A stretch of 64,000 nt of DNA from Aquibacillus koreensis (GCF_025154055.1 NZ_JAOALK010000012.1:124001-188000), one strand, 5' to 3'; positions 17,930-26,189 are shown, counted from the stretch's first letter. The notes: a model not told the origin generated them from the letters alone. Numbers and translations are program-made.

Positions 17930-18484
17930 TTAATTAGAACTGAAAATCGCCATATATTTAACTTCATCTGAAATAGGAGTTAACGTATGCTCTTCTAGCG
18001 ATGTAAAGTATATCGAGTCTCCCGGTCCTAAAGTGTACTCCATGTCACCAACTTTGTAATTCATTACACCCTCTAATACAAAAACGAACTCTTCCCCTTT
18101 ATGCGATAGCGCATGATTATACACTTCACTTTTCCTTGCAACAAAATAATAGGGTTGCATTATTTTATCTTGCCTCGCTGCTGCAAAAGCATAGAAAGAA
18201 TATCCTTTCTCCGTTTTGATTAGTTTATCATTATTCTTATAGGTAGATGCTTGTGTATAAATGGTACCCACTTCTTTGTTCTCTTCTAAGAGGTCAGATA
18301 CTGTTACCCCTAAAGTTTCTGCGATTTTCATCAGAGTAGCTATCGGGGGTGTGGTAACTCCGTTTTCAATCTTAGACAGAAGACTTTTACTAAATCCGCA
18401 TGTAGATGCGATCTCATCCAGTGTTCTGTTTTGTTGCTTTCTAATGTATCTTATCTGTTTTCCTAATTTAGGTCCTAAATCCAT
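17930..18484 (-). CDS. XRE-family regulator with cupin sensor domain
   Basis: The N-terminal XRE helix-turn-helix (IRYIRKQQNRTLDEIASTCG, FSKSLLSKIENG) spans about 10-65. A cupin_2 sensor domain (LSHKGEEFVFVLEGVMNYKV, LGPGDSIYFTSLEEHTL) spans about 110-180. Proteins of this layout usually repress sugar, amine or antibiotic-response operons and bind the inducer in the cupin barrel. The gene lies between two identical operators, one just past its 3' end at 17893-17907 and one 216 bases upstream of its start at 18700-18714. It is the obvious candidate to bind them. The leftward operon has its own promoter, so the regulator need not be co-transcribed with it. Confidence 0.9.
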   Translation of the reverse strand: MDLGPKLGKQIRYIRKQQNRTLDEIASTCGFSKSLLSKIENGVTTPPIATLMKIAETLGVTVSDLLEENKEVGTIYTQASTYKNNDKLIKTEKGYSFYAFAAARQDKIMQPYYFVARKSEVYNHALSHKGEEFVFVLEGVMNYKVGDMEYTLGPGDSIYFTSLEEHTLTPISDEVKYMAIFSSN

Positions 18485-18692
18485 TTTCGTTTAATTCCTT
18501 TCTACTTTAGCATTATTTGTTTACTCTCACGCTACATTTTATAAAATGAAAATAAAATAACATACAAGGATATCTATATTAATAATTGTATAATAACACT
18601 CTCACAAAGAAAAGAGTTGTACAATCTAAGCATATTATACTATAGAATTGCAGTTAATAAATATAAAAGTTTAATAAAATTGAAAAAATGGG

Positions 18693-18721
18693 TTGTATAT
18701 TCAACATTGTTGAATTATAAT
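18693..18721 (+). promoter_or_regulatory. Promoter with embedded palindromic operator, copy 2
   Basis: The -35 is TTGTAT (18693-18698) and the -10 is TATAAT (18716-18721), with a 17-bp spacer holding TTCAACATTGTTGAA (18700-18714). It drives the rightward transport/dehydrogenase operon that begins at 18834. The stretch 18485-18692 has no gene. It should hold the regulator's own promoter, but I see no convincing one. Confidence 0.87.
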
Positions 18722-18766
18722 TAACCCATCAATCGAAAAGAAGAGCCGGGAACACGAAATAATTAA

Positions 18767-18780
18767 TGTATCCGCTTACA
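18767..18780 (+). promoter_or_regulatory. Candidate CcpA cre site
   Basis: TGTATCCGCTTACA matches the cre consensus TGWAANCGNTNWCA at every fixed position but one. It begins about 40 bases downstream of the expected transcription start, a position where CcpA usually blocks elongation. This would place the operon under carbon catabolite repression. Confidence 0.55.
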
Positions 18781-18833
18781 ACTAATGCATATACATAACC
18801 CTTTTCTTTTCTAATAATTAAGGGGGGAATTAC

Positions 18834-19595
18834 ATGAAGTTTGCTTTTTCACGACCTACAGCTTCTGATAAGGAACGTGATGAACTATTTGGACATTATG
18901 AAACTATTGGATATGACGGTCTTCAATTGAAACATGCTCAATATGCTCCTTTTATTAAAGATCCAGAAAAGTTTAATGCATTGTGGGGAGAACATAAAGG
19001 TATTGCATCTGGACTTATTTTTGGCGGGAAACTAGATAATCAAAATCAACAGGATTTAAAAGATTTGATGAGGTTTTCTAAAGCGATAGGAACAGAGCGG
19101 ATTTTGTATTGCCACGGGATACCAAGAGACCAAGTATCGCAGGATGATATTAAGCACTACGCAAAAGTACTGTCGGAATTAGGGCAAGAGTCTAAAGAAA
19201 AGTACGGTGTCGTTTTATCACTTCATCATCATTTTGATCAACCAGTAATGTACCGGGAAGACTTTGATATATTCTTTGACAATGCTAATGATTCAGTGAA
19301 ATTAACTATAGATACTGCACACCTATATAAGTCCGGTATAAATGATATAGCCGAAGTAATTACTAGTTTTAGAAGCAAAATTGATAACTTTCATATGAAG
19401 GATTTTGCTGCAGGGGATTGGAAAGTTCTTGGTCAAGGAGAAATTGATTTTGGACCAATTTTTAAAGCGATCAGTGATATCGAATTTAGTGGTTGGATGT
19501 CTGCAGACGAAGAAAGCGGAGGAACAATATTAGGTGGGATGAAAGAGTGTCTCACTCACATGAAAAAAGGTGTGGAACAATTTTCTTATAAATAG
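18834..19595 (+). CDS. Sugar phosphate isomerase/epimerase-like TIM barrel (AP_endonuc_2)
   Basis: The 253-residue protein has the xylose-isomerase-like TIM barrel. Probable metal and substrate residues lie in LSLHHHFDQP near 130, LTIDTAHLYKSG near 161, NFHMKDF near 187, GQGEIDFGPIF near 201 and SADEESGG near 222. Members interconvert ketoses, inositols or keto-acids. The start at ATG 18834 follows AGGGGGG. It is the first gene of the rightward operon, downstream of the operator-bearing promoter and a cre-like site. The family is firm, the substrate unknown. Confidence 0.88.
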   Translation: MKFAFSRPTASDKERDELFGHYETIGYDGLQLKHAQYAPFIKDPEKFNALWGEHKGIASGLIFGGKLDNQNQQDLKDLMRFSKAIGTERILYCHGIPRDQVSQDDIKHYAKVLSELGQESKEKYGVVLSLHHHFDQPVMYREDFDIFFDNANDSVKLTIDTAHLYKSGINDIAEVITSFRSKIDNFHMKDFAAGDWKVLGQGEIDFGPIFKAISDIEFSGWMSADEESGGTILGGMKECLTHMKKGVEQFSYK

Positions 19596-19652
19596 TAAGA
19601 AAATTAACTATATTACAAATTTATTTAAAAACTAAACTGAGGTGGGGTAATT

Positions 19653-20696
19653 TTGTTGACTAATAAAATTTATCGAGTAGGTATCGTTGGTGCGGGTAAT
19701 GTTACACGGATGCATTTGGATGGTCTGAAGAAAAATAAAGATAAAGTTGACGTAGTTGCAATTTGCGATCCGAATTTAGAAGTTCTAAATGAAAGAGCGG
19801 ATGCTTATGACATCGAGAACCGATTTACTAGCTTAAGTGAATTTATCGCTAAAGCAAACGTCGATGTAGCAGTAGTGTGTACACCATCAGCCATTAGAAA
19901 AGAAATCTTATTTCCATTAATTGAAGCCGGTATTCCTATCTTCTGTGAAAAACCTTTCTGTGAAACGCTTGAGGAAGCAGAAGAAATTACAGAAAAGGCA
20001 AAAAAACATGGAGTGCCAATTAGTATCGATCAAAATTTCAGAACTCATTTCTCTTTTGACTTTGTAAAAAAGTTAATTGCTGAAAATGAAATTGGGAGTG
20101 TATCCTCCGTTCGTTTTCACGACTATTTTTTCCGTCAGGACCAAGGTTGGCGAACACAGCGCGAGAGAAACTCTATGTCGGTCATGGGTATTCACTGGTT
20201 TGATGGATTTAGATGGATTTTGGGTAGTGAAGCAAAAAGTCTCGTTTGTCAGACATATTCTTCCCCTGCTGTTGAATGTGCTGGGGATACTGACTCAACT
20301 GTTCAAATTTTATTCCAAAATGGGGTGCCCGTCACTTATACCCAGAGCCTATCATCTGCATACAACAGTACCCAATTAGTAGTAGTTGGAGAAACAGGAA
20401 CACTTTTAGCAGATTATACTAATGTTTCGCTATATCGCAGGGGTAGTAAAGAACCTGTTACAACTTGGAAATTCCCAACAGGTGGCCCAGAATTAAAACC
20501 AGATACAGCGTTTGAAGGATTAAGGCAATTATTCGAGTCGATGGAAACTGGTGTGACTGCATTAAATAGTTCTGAAGATAACTTAAAAACTATTTCTCTA
20601 TTAGAGGCAGCTTATCAGTCAGCCAAAGAACAACGCATCGTTTTCTTTAATGAAGATGGAACATTGAAAAAAAGTGAATACTTAGAATTGAGTTAA
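19653..20696 (+). CDS. Gfo/Idh/MocA-family NAD(P)-dependent oxidoreductase
   Basis: The N-terminal Rossmann fold has YRVGIVGAGNVTRMHLDG at about 6-23. The family's EKP signature appears as FCEKPFCETLEEAEEI near 93. The C-terminal alpha/beta domain includes GIHWFDGFRWILGSE near 177, with the usual catalytic His. These enzymes oxidise or reduce sugars and inositols. The start is TTG at 19653 or 19656 after GAGGTGGGG. It lies 57 bases after the isomerase-like gene. Together they could convert an imported sugar or polyol through a keto intermediate. The specific substrate is not evident. Confidence 0.9.
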   Translation: MLTNKIYRVGIVGAGNVTRMHLDGLKKNKDKVDVVAICDPNLEVLNERADAYDIENRFTSLSEFIAKANVDVAVVCTPSAIRKEILFPLIEAGIPIFCEKPFCETLEEAEEITEKAKKHGVPISIDQNFRTHFSFDFVKKLIAENEIGSVSSVRFHDYFFRQDQGWRTQRERNSMSVMGIHWFDGFRWILGSEAKSLVCQTYSSPAVECAGDTDSTVQILFQNGVPVTYTQSLSSAYNSTQLVVVGETGTLLADYTNVSLYRRGSKEPVTTWKFPTGGPELKPDTAFEGLRQLFESMETGVTALNSSEDNLKTISLLEAAYQSAKEQRIVFFNEDGTLKKSEYLELS

Positions 20697-20712
20697 TAAC
20701 TGAAAGAATACT

Positions 20713-20779
20713 AACTATGTTTCCTCATTCCTTAGTCATCCAAAACTAATAAGAAATAATGAATGAGGAAACGATAGTT
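20713..20779 (+). other. Intercistronic stem-loop before the binding-protein gene
   Basis: AACTATGTTTCCTCATTC (20713-20730) pairs with GAATGAGGAAACGATAGTT (20761-20779) apart from a small bulge, with a loop of about 30 bases. There is no T-run. It may mark an RNA processing or stability site that sets a separate level for the binding-protein message. Confidence 0.55.
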
Positions 20780-20865
20780 AACTAAATTATACAAAAGAAA
20801 GAAGGAAAATTCTAGAAGGTTTACAACCTTAACCATATTCATTAATTATAAAGAGGAGTGTGTTT

Positions 20866-22215
20866 ATGAAAAAAATAGTTTCATTGTTATTACTTGTCAT
20901 GTTTCTGTTATTAGCAGCTTGTTCATCAGATGGCAGTTCAACAACATCTTCATCAGATGGCAACGATTCAAATTCTAATCAATCAAATGATAACGATGGT
21001 GGTTCAGAGCCAACAAAACTAACAGTTTGGTCATTCGTAGAGACATACTCAGATTATTATAAGTATAAAGCCGAAGAATGGAATAAGGAATATCCTGACA
21101 GACAAATCGAATTACAGGCAGAATTACTACCATTTAGTGACATGTGGAAGAAGTTAACACTTTCACTACAGTCTGGAAAAGGCGCCCCTGATCTTGTGGA
21201 TATTGAGGTTCAGAAATTTGCAAACTATCTTCAAGGTGACACTCAGCTGGCTCCACTTAACGATATTATCAATCCTGATGACTATATTGAGTCGAGGTTA
21301 AATCTATATGCAAAAGACGGTAATTACTATGGTGCCCCGAATAACTTAGCTTCTTCCGTTATGTTCTATAACATGGATATTATGGATGAAGCTGGAGTTC
21401 ATCCTGATGATATTGAGACATGGGATGACTTCGTAGAAGCTGGCAAAACAGTTAAAGAAACTACAGGGAAACCAATGTTTACAGTTCCAACTTCTGATCC
21501 GGTTCTTTTCCAAGAATTAATTTTACAACGTGGGTCTGATCTATTTGATGAAGAAGGTAACGTCACTATAACAAATCAAACAAATATAGATATGCTTCAA
21601 TTTTTACATGATAGTGTTTATAAAGATGAAATTGCAATCCCATCACCAGGTGGTGGCCCTACAGAGGAATCCTATTTTGGATTCATGAACAACAATGGTG
21701 TAGCGGCAAATTTAATGCCGGAATGGTATATTGATAGATTTCTTAATTACATGCCAGATTTAGAAGATAAAATATTAATTCGTCCAATGCCAACATGCTC
21801 AGATGCTGATTGTTACACTTCTGTAGGTATCGGTGGTACTGGTACTGCGGTAATTAAACAAAGTGAACATGTTGAATTAGCCAAAGAATTTCTTCAATAT
21901 ACTAAAACAACGAAAGAAAGTGTTTTAGGTATATATACGCATATGGGTAAAATTCCACCAATGCATGTTTATGATAACGAGGTATTTAATGAAACAACAA
22001 AATTCACTGAATTTTTCCTAAACGAGAATGTTTTTGATGTAATAGAAGTAGCTACAGAGACCGTTATTGCACCTAATGTTCCTGAAGACTATCCTAAGGG
22101 TGTGTCAGCGATACAAGATGCAATATTCAATGTAATACAAAATAACAATATGACTCCTGAAGAAGCGCTTCAACTTGCTGAAGAAGATGTTAAAAATCAA
22201 TCGAGTTCTAACTAA
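20866..22215 (+). CDS. Sugar ABC transporter substrate-binding lipoprotein
   Basis: A family 1 extracellular solute-binding protein for carbohydrates. The signal peptide ends in a lipobox (FLLLAACSS) and is followed by a Ser/Asn/Asp-rich linker to about residue 50. The mature domain begins KLTVWSFVETYSDYYKYKAE. A GTG at 20860 is in frame, but ATG 20866 is seven bases after AGAGGAG and starts the classical MKKIVSLLLL signal, so I chose it (449 residues). Stem-loops stand on both sides of the gene, the usual design for making more binding protein than permease. The ligand is unknown. Confidence 0.93.
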   Translation: MKKIVSLLLLVMFLLLAACSSDGSSTTSSSDGNDSNSNQSNDNDGGSEPTKLTVWSFVETYSDYYKYKAEEWNKEYPDRQIELQAELLPFSDMWKKLTLSLQSGKGAPDLVDIEVQKFANYLQGDTQLAPLNDIINPDDYIESRLNLYAKDGNYYGAPNNLASSVMFYNMDIMDEAGVHPDDIETWDDFVEAGKTVKETTGKPMFTVPTSDPVLFQELILQRGSDLFDEEGNVTITNQTNIDMLQFLHDSVYKDEIAIPSPGGGPTEESYFGFMNNNGVAANLMPEWYIDRFLNYMPDLEDKILIRPMPTCSDADCYTSVGIGGTGTAVIKQSEHVELAKEFLQYTKTTKESVLGIYTHMGKIPPMHVYDNEVFNETTKFTEFFLNENVFDVIEVATETVIAPNVPEDYPKGVSAIQDAIFNVIQNNNMTPEEALQLAEEDVKNQSSSN

Positions 22216-22229
22216 TAATAGAATAATGG

Positions 22230-22256
22230 AGAATAGGAGATTCAATCTCCTATTCT
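22230..22256 (+). other. Stem-loop between binding-protein and permease genes
   Basis: AGAATAGGAGA and TCTCCTATTCT are perfect 11-bp arms around a 5-base loop, followed by TTC. It is probably a partial terminator or 3' stabiliser that lets the binding protein outnumber the permeases. Confidence 0.7.
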
Positions 22257-22289
22257 TTCATACAAAATCTATTAAAAGGAGGTAACAAA

Positions 22290-23231
22290 GTGAAGCCTCA
22301 AGAAACGACGGCTCAAATGACGCAAATCAAGAAAATGACTAAGGGTAATCCAATCAAAAAAATGATATTTTCTCAAAAGTTAGCACCCTTCTTCTTCTTA
22401 ACACCTTTCTTTCTAGTTTTTTTGATTTTCTTTTTATATCCAATTTTCGAACTATTCAGAATGAGTTTCCAAAATATATTAATAGGTCAAACAGAATGGG
22501 TTGGATTGGCAAATTACAAGCAGATGATGAATTCTCATTTTTATACTGCTGTAAAGAATACTTTAATTTACACATTTTGGATCATAGTAATACTGATTCC
22601 TATACCTATGGCCCTAGCAACTTTATTAAATTCGAAGTATTTACCATTTAAGAATTTTTTTAAAAGCGCTCTATTCATCCCTTCTCTTGTATCCGTAATT
22701 GTCGGTGGTGTTTTTTTTGGACTAATGTTTGGAGATACTGAAAAAGACTTTATTAACAGTTTATTAGTGCAAATAGGTTTCTCTCCTCAGCAGTGGAAAT
22801 TAGGGGCAGCAACAGGAATGTTTCTAATGGTATCACTGAATTGTTGGCGCATACTTGGTATTAATGTCATTTATTTCTTGGCAGGCTTGCAGAGTATCCC
22901 AAATTCATTATATGAGGCTGCGGATATTGACGGAGCGAATGCGGTGCAAAAGTTTTTTAGGATCACCGTCCCTATGTTAAAACCAGTAACATTGTTTGTT
23001 CTTATTATCAGTATCTTCGGAGGTCTCAGAATGTTTGAGGAATCCTATGTTTTCTGGAAAAATGGTTCTCCGAATGACATTGGACTTACAATTGTTGGAT
23101 ATGTGTATCAACAGGCCTTCGACTATAACGCTATGGGGTTAGGGGCAGCAGTTAGTGTAGTCTTACTTTTACTAGCACTAATCATTGGCATGTTCCAACT
23201 AAAGTACTTCGGTGCTTTTAAGGAGGATTAA
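22290..23231 (+). CDS. Carbohydrate ABC transporter permease (MalF/UgpA type)
   Basis: The 313-residue inner-membrane permease has a charged N-terminal tail of about 30 residues, six predicted membrane helices (the first is FFFLTPFFLVFLIFFLYPIF), and the permease EAA loop YEAADIDGANAVQKFFRITV near 209-228 that contacts the ATPase. The gene follows the binding protein and ends 3 bases before the second permease. AAAGGAGG precedes its GTG start. It forms a heterodimer with the next protein. Confidence 0.92.
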   Translation: MKPQETTAQMTQIKKMTKGNPIKKMIFSQKLAPFFFLTPFFLVFLIFFLYPIFELFRMSFQNILIGQTEWVGLANYKQMMNSHFYTAVKNTLIYTFWIIVILIPIPMALATLLNSKYLPFKNFFKSALFIPSLVSVIVGGVFFGLMFGDTEKDFINSLLVQIGFSPQQWKLGAATGMFLMVSLNCWRILGINVIYFLAGLQSIPNSLYEAADIDGANAVQKFFRITVPMLKPVTLFVLIISIFGGLRMFEESYVFWKNGSPNDIGLTIVGYVYQQAFDYNAMGLGAAVSVVLLLLALIIGMFQLKYFGAFKED

Positions 23232-23234
23232 GAA

Positions 23235-24077
23235 GTGGGACAAAATACTACATCTAAAATTAAAAAAACATTATTAATTCTGTTTTTCGTTTTCACAAGC
23301 TTTATCGTGCTTTTTCCGTTTTATGTTATGTTTATCTCTGGATTTAAGCCCGCATCAGAACTATTTAGTAATGGACTAAATGTGAGTATGGCTTTAGACA
23401 CATTAACGATTGAAAATTATATCTACCTATTTACGGAGGGAAAAGAATATTTCCGTTGGTATTTTAATAGCATCATTATTACAATTATCACTACGATCGG
23501 TTCTGTTATCCTATCATCCTTTGCTGGATATGCACTAGCTATTTACAAATTTAAAGGTAGAAACTTAATTTTTGGATTGGTTATCTTTTTACTGTTAGTT
23601 CCTGTGGACATTTTAATGCTTCCTCTATACAAAGTTATGATTTTTCTTGGTTTAGTAGATACGTATTCAGGAGTGATTTTACCGTTTATAGTTACGCCAT
23701 TTGTTATATTCTTTTTTAGACAATACGCGATTGGATTACCAAAAGAAATTATTGAATCAGCTCGAATTGACGGTTGCACAGAATTTGGGTGCTATGCGCG
23801 AATTATGGCTCCTATGATGTTACCTGCGTTTGGTGCGATGAGTATTATTCAAGCTATGAATAGTTGGAACAACTTTTTATGGCCATTAATTGTATTAAGA
23901 AGTAACGAAAGCATGACTTTACCAATTGGACTTGCTTCATTAATTTCTCCTTATGGAAATAATTATGGCATGCTATTAACAGGTTCTACTTTAACTGTTA
24001 TTCCAATTCTTATTGTATTCCTTTTCTTCCAACGTTACTTTGTATCGGGGATAACCGTGGGTGGAGTAAAGGGATAA
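23235..24077 (+). CDS. Carbohydrate ABC transporter permease (MalG/UgpE type)
   Basis: The 280-residue permease has six predicted helices. The EAA loop IESARIDGCTEFGCYARIMA near 174-193 has Ser in place of the usual Glu-Ala start. It is the last gene of the operon. No ATP-binding gene follows, so the importer probably uses a shared ATPase of the MsmX type encoded elsewhere, as is common for Bacillus sugar importers. The start is GTG at 23235 after AAGGAGG. Confidence 0.92.
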   Translation: MGQNTTSKIKKTLLILFFVFTSFIVLFPFYVMFISGFKPASELFSNGLNVSMALDTLTIENYIYLFTEGKEYFRWYFNSIIITIITTIGSVILSSFAGYALAIYKFKGRNLIFGLVIFLLLVPVDILMLPLYKVMIFLGLVDTYSGVILPFIVTPFVIFFFRQYAIGLPKEIIESARIDGCTEFGCYARIMAPMMLPAFGAMSIIQAMNSWNNFLWPLIVLRSNESMTLPIGLASLISPYGNNYGMLLTGSTLTVIPILIVFLFFQRYFVSGITVGGVKG

Positions 24078-24127
24078 TCTTGTTATTTGTACCTCACGCT
24101 TTTAAGTTCAAATAGATGAAGCGTTTG

Positions 24128-24152
24128 CACCCAAATCTTTATGATTTGGGTG
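24128..24152 (+). terminator. Terminator-like hairpin after the transport operon
   Basis: CACCCAAATC and GATTTGGGTG are perfect 10-bp arms with a 5-base loop. The run of T after it is weak, so termination may be incomplete or helped by the family A palindrome 36 bases downstream. Confidence 0.6.
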
Positions 24153-24187
24153 TTGCTATACCAAAAGCTATATAATCATTAATAAAT

Positions 24188-24242
24188 AGTACCTAGTCAC
24201 CACCCAGTCGAATTCGGCAATTTACGGGTGGTGGCAGGCACT
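24188..24242. repeat. Family A palindrome
   Basis: The arms AGTACCTAGTCACCACCC and GGGTGGTGGCAGGCACT enclose the usual GTCGAATTCGGC-like centre. The element ends five bases before the stop of a truncated GNAT gene, so its arrival or a linked deletion may have cut that gene. Confidence 0.85.
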
Positions 24243-24247
24243 CACAA

Positions 24248-24517
24248 TTATTGAATTCCATACTTCACATATAGCTCATTGTGCTGGGTTGTCTCGTCAA
24301 CTACAATAATAGCGCCTCCGACCATCTGACCATCAACAACCGCCTTATATGCAATTGCTCCTTTTTTTATAAGCGATTGATTTATATCCGTTTCAGGCAA
24401 AATTCCCTCATTTAAATCTTCGAACTCAGATTCTGCACCTTTTTGAAAAGCCTCTTGCATATCTCTTTTAAACTGTTTTAAATCCTCTGTACATAGAGGT
24501 AAAAGCTTAAAATCCAT
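24248..24517 (-). pseudogene. Truncated GNAT acetyltransferase
   Basis: The 89-residue product aligns with the first half of the GNAT protein just upstream (same DLKQFKRDMQEAFQKG-like start, GAIAYKAVVDGQMVGGA and DETTQHNELYVK). It ends at YGIQ, exactly where the acetyl-CoA-binding QxxGxG motif should begin. It cannot bind acetyl-CoA as encoded. A family A palindrome starts five bases beyond the stop. The gene is a tandem paralogue of its neighbour, 31 bases apart and in the same direction, so it probably arose by duplication and was then cut. Confidence 0.8.
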
Positions 24518-24548
24518 CTTCTTGTCTCTCCTATAAATTTAGATGAAT

Positions 24549-25097
24549 CTAATCCATCACTTTTTTAAAGTGGAAAAATTCATAATTTGTATCTGGTTTC
24601 GTTTCATCCACTTCAACGTCTGGACCAGGATTACCTTTATGCAAAAATCCTACAATTTTAAATCCACATTTATTGACATAAAAATGAATATTGCGCTTTT
24701 CAAAATACGGTGTGTATAGATCCCAAACTTTAGTATGAGGGTACGCAGCCTCTATTGCTTGCCAAGCTTTTGTTCCGATTCCCTTACCATGTGCATTTGC
24801 GTTCATATATAAAAGTACAACTTTATTATGCTGCGTGCCTTCATCAATTTTTAATAGAGCTCCACCTAGTTTTTCACCGTTCATTACGAGATGATAAATA
24901 GCTGCACCTGGTTCCGCAAGTGTCTTCTCAATATTCTCTTCTGGTGGAATGGGTGCTATTTCAATCGGATTGTGGTGTTCTGGAAAGCTATCCTTTAATC
25001 CTTTCAAAAAAGCTTCGCGCGATTCCTGCTTAAAATTAGCTAGCTCATCCTTGTTTACCGGAAGAAGCGTAACGAGTTGTTCAATATTAGCTGTCAT
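24549..25097 (-). CDS. GNAT-family N-acetyltransferase
   Basis: A complete GNAT fold: YHLVMNGEKLGGALLKIDEG forms strands 2-4, ANAHGKGIGTKAW near 110 is the acetyl-CoA-binding motif, and the fold ends YVNKCGFKIVGFLHKGN. The acceptor substrate is unknown. A GTG at 25118 is in frame, but ATG 25097 follows AAAGGA by nine bases and is preferred, giving 182 residues. The truncated paralogue downstream is probably transcribed with it. Confidence 0.88.
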   Translation of the reverse strand: MTANIEQLVTLLPVNKDELANFKQESREAFLKGLKDSFPEHHNPIEIAPIPPEENIEKTLAEPGAAIYHLVMNGEKLGGALLKIDEGTQHNKVVLLYMNANAHGKGIGTKAWQAIEAAYPHTKVWDLYTPYFEKRNIHFYVNKCGFKIVGFLHKGNPGPDVEVDETKPDTNYEFFHFKKVMD

Positions 25098-25221
25098 CTT
25101 GTGTAATCCTTTCCGCACATCATATGCTTTACCTTATTATCCTCTATATTTAAAAGTATAGAGTAGGACTATAGTCAAGGGGTAGATAGCCATTTGTATG
25201 GATTCCGGCTTGTTTACAAAT

Positions 25222-25280
25222 AGTGCCTAGTCACCACCCGTAAAATCATCGAATTCGTTAAATTTACAGTTGATGACAAT
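25222..25280. repeat. Family A palindrome, decayed right arm
   Basis: The left arm AGTGCCTAGTCACCACCCG is intact. The right arm has decayed to ACAGTTGATGACA. It lies in the 345-base gap between divergent GNAT and SDR genes, which otherwise shows only AT-rich sequence. Confidence 0.65.
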
Positions 25281-25442
25281 CTTTTTTCCTTTGCTTTAGC
25301 ACAAAAAATGATCGTCTAATTGGCGATCTTTAATTTACTCCATGGTTTTCAAGTATTATTTGAATCTCATGTTAAAATAAAAGATAAATTTATAATCACA
25401 GAGTAAAAAACAGGTCAGCGGAAGAAAGCGGGGAATAGTAAA

Positions 25443-25991
25443 ATGAAGCATGCATTAGTAGTTGGCGGAACAGGTATGTTGTCTGACGTATCACTTTGGT
25501 TAGTAGATCGTGGTTACCATGTATCTATAATTGCACGAAATTCTAATCGAATGGAAAAACTAATGAGCACAACACACCTTAAAGACAACATAACACCTCT
25601 GTTAGTAGATTACACAGATGGAGAAAAATTGCAGGAGCAAATTCATTATACAGTTGAAAAGAATGGGAGTATTGACATTGTAGTAGCGTGGATTCATTCC
25701 GTTGCTGAACATGCACTATCCGTCATTATAAATGAGGTATCACAAAAGCAAGATGAATGGGAGTTATTTCATATTTTAGGCAGCAGTTCAGATTTAGATA
25801 GGATAAAACAAAAGGCATCTGTACCAGAAAACTGTTTATATTATCAAATCCAATTGGGCTTTGTGAATGATGGTAGTCATTCAAGGTGGTTAACAAATGC
25901 GGAGATTTCGGCTGGGGTTATGGAAGGGATTAAAAAGAAAGAGCGAGTACATACAGTTGGTCAACTTGAACCTTGGGAAAATCGGCCATAG
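25443..25991 (+). CDS. Short-chain dehydrogenase-like Rossmann protein
   Basis: The 182-residue protein begins with a Rossmann nucleotide-binding motif (ALVVGGTGMLSDVSLWLVDR) and has IDIVVAWIHS at the strand-4 position where SDR proteins have NNAG. The catalytic Tyr-x-x-x-Lys is not obvious: YYQIQLG appears near 140 without a Lys. It is shorter than classical SDRs (about 250 residues). It could be an NAD(P)-binding protein with altered chemistry. It stands alone, and a family B palindrome follows ten bases after its stop and probably terminates it. Confidence 0.75.
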   Translation: MKHALVVGGTGMLSDVSLWLVDRGYHVSIIARNSNRMEKLMSTTHLKDNITPLLVDYTDGEKLQEQIHYTVEKNGSIDIVVAWIHSVAEHALSVIINEVSQKQDEWELFHILGSSSDLDRIKQKASVPENCLYYQIQLGFVNDGSHSRWLTNAEISAGVMEGIKKKERVHTVGQLEPWENRP

Positions 25992-26000
25992 GAAAATACT

Positions 26001-26031
26001 AAATCGACAGGTGCCAGGCACCTGTCGATTT
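26001..26031. repeat. Family B palindrome
   Basis: AAATCGACAGGTGCC and GGCACCTGTCGATTT are perfect 15-bp arms around a single A. Related copies are at 35601-35631 and 58612-58640. It is followed by T residues, so it is probably also a terminator. Confidence 0.85.
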
Positions 26032-26141
26032 TCATTCACATCTGTTTTCTCCATAATGATACAACCATTCCTTATATGTCGCTAGATGATTATCCTAAAA
26101 TAAGCTAGTGCGGAATTAATTTTTCATACATTTATTTTTTC

Positions 26142-26167
26142 TGTTACCTTTTTGAGTCTGGTTCGTT
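26142..26167 (+). promoter_or_regulatory. ECF-type promoter of sigma/anti-sigma operon 1
   Basis: TGTTAC (26142-26147), a 16-base spacer and CGTT (26164-26167) match the ECF sigma promoter pattern (TGWAAC-N16-CGT) except for one base. The position, 23 bases before the sigma gene, suggests autoregulation. The second sigma operon has the same arrangement. Confidence 0.65.
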
Positions 26168-26189
26168 TTATTAATGAGGGGGGGAGCAA

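Noticed and set aside
20077-20379. 100-codon plus-strand frame inside the MocA dehydrogenase gene
   Set aside because: It lies in another frame of a clearly real gene and encodes no recognisable protein.
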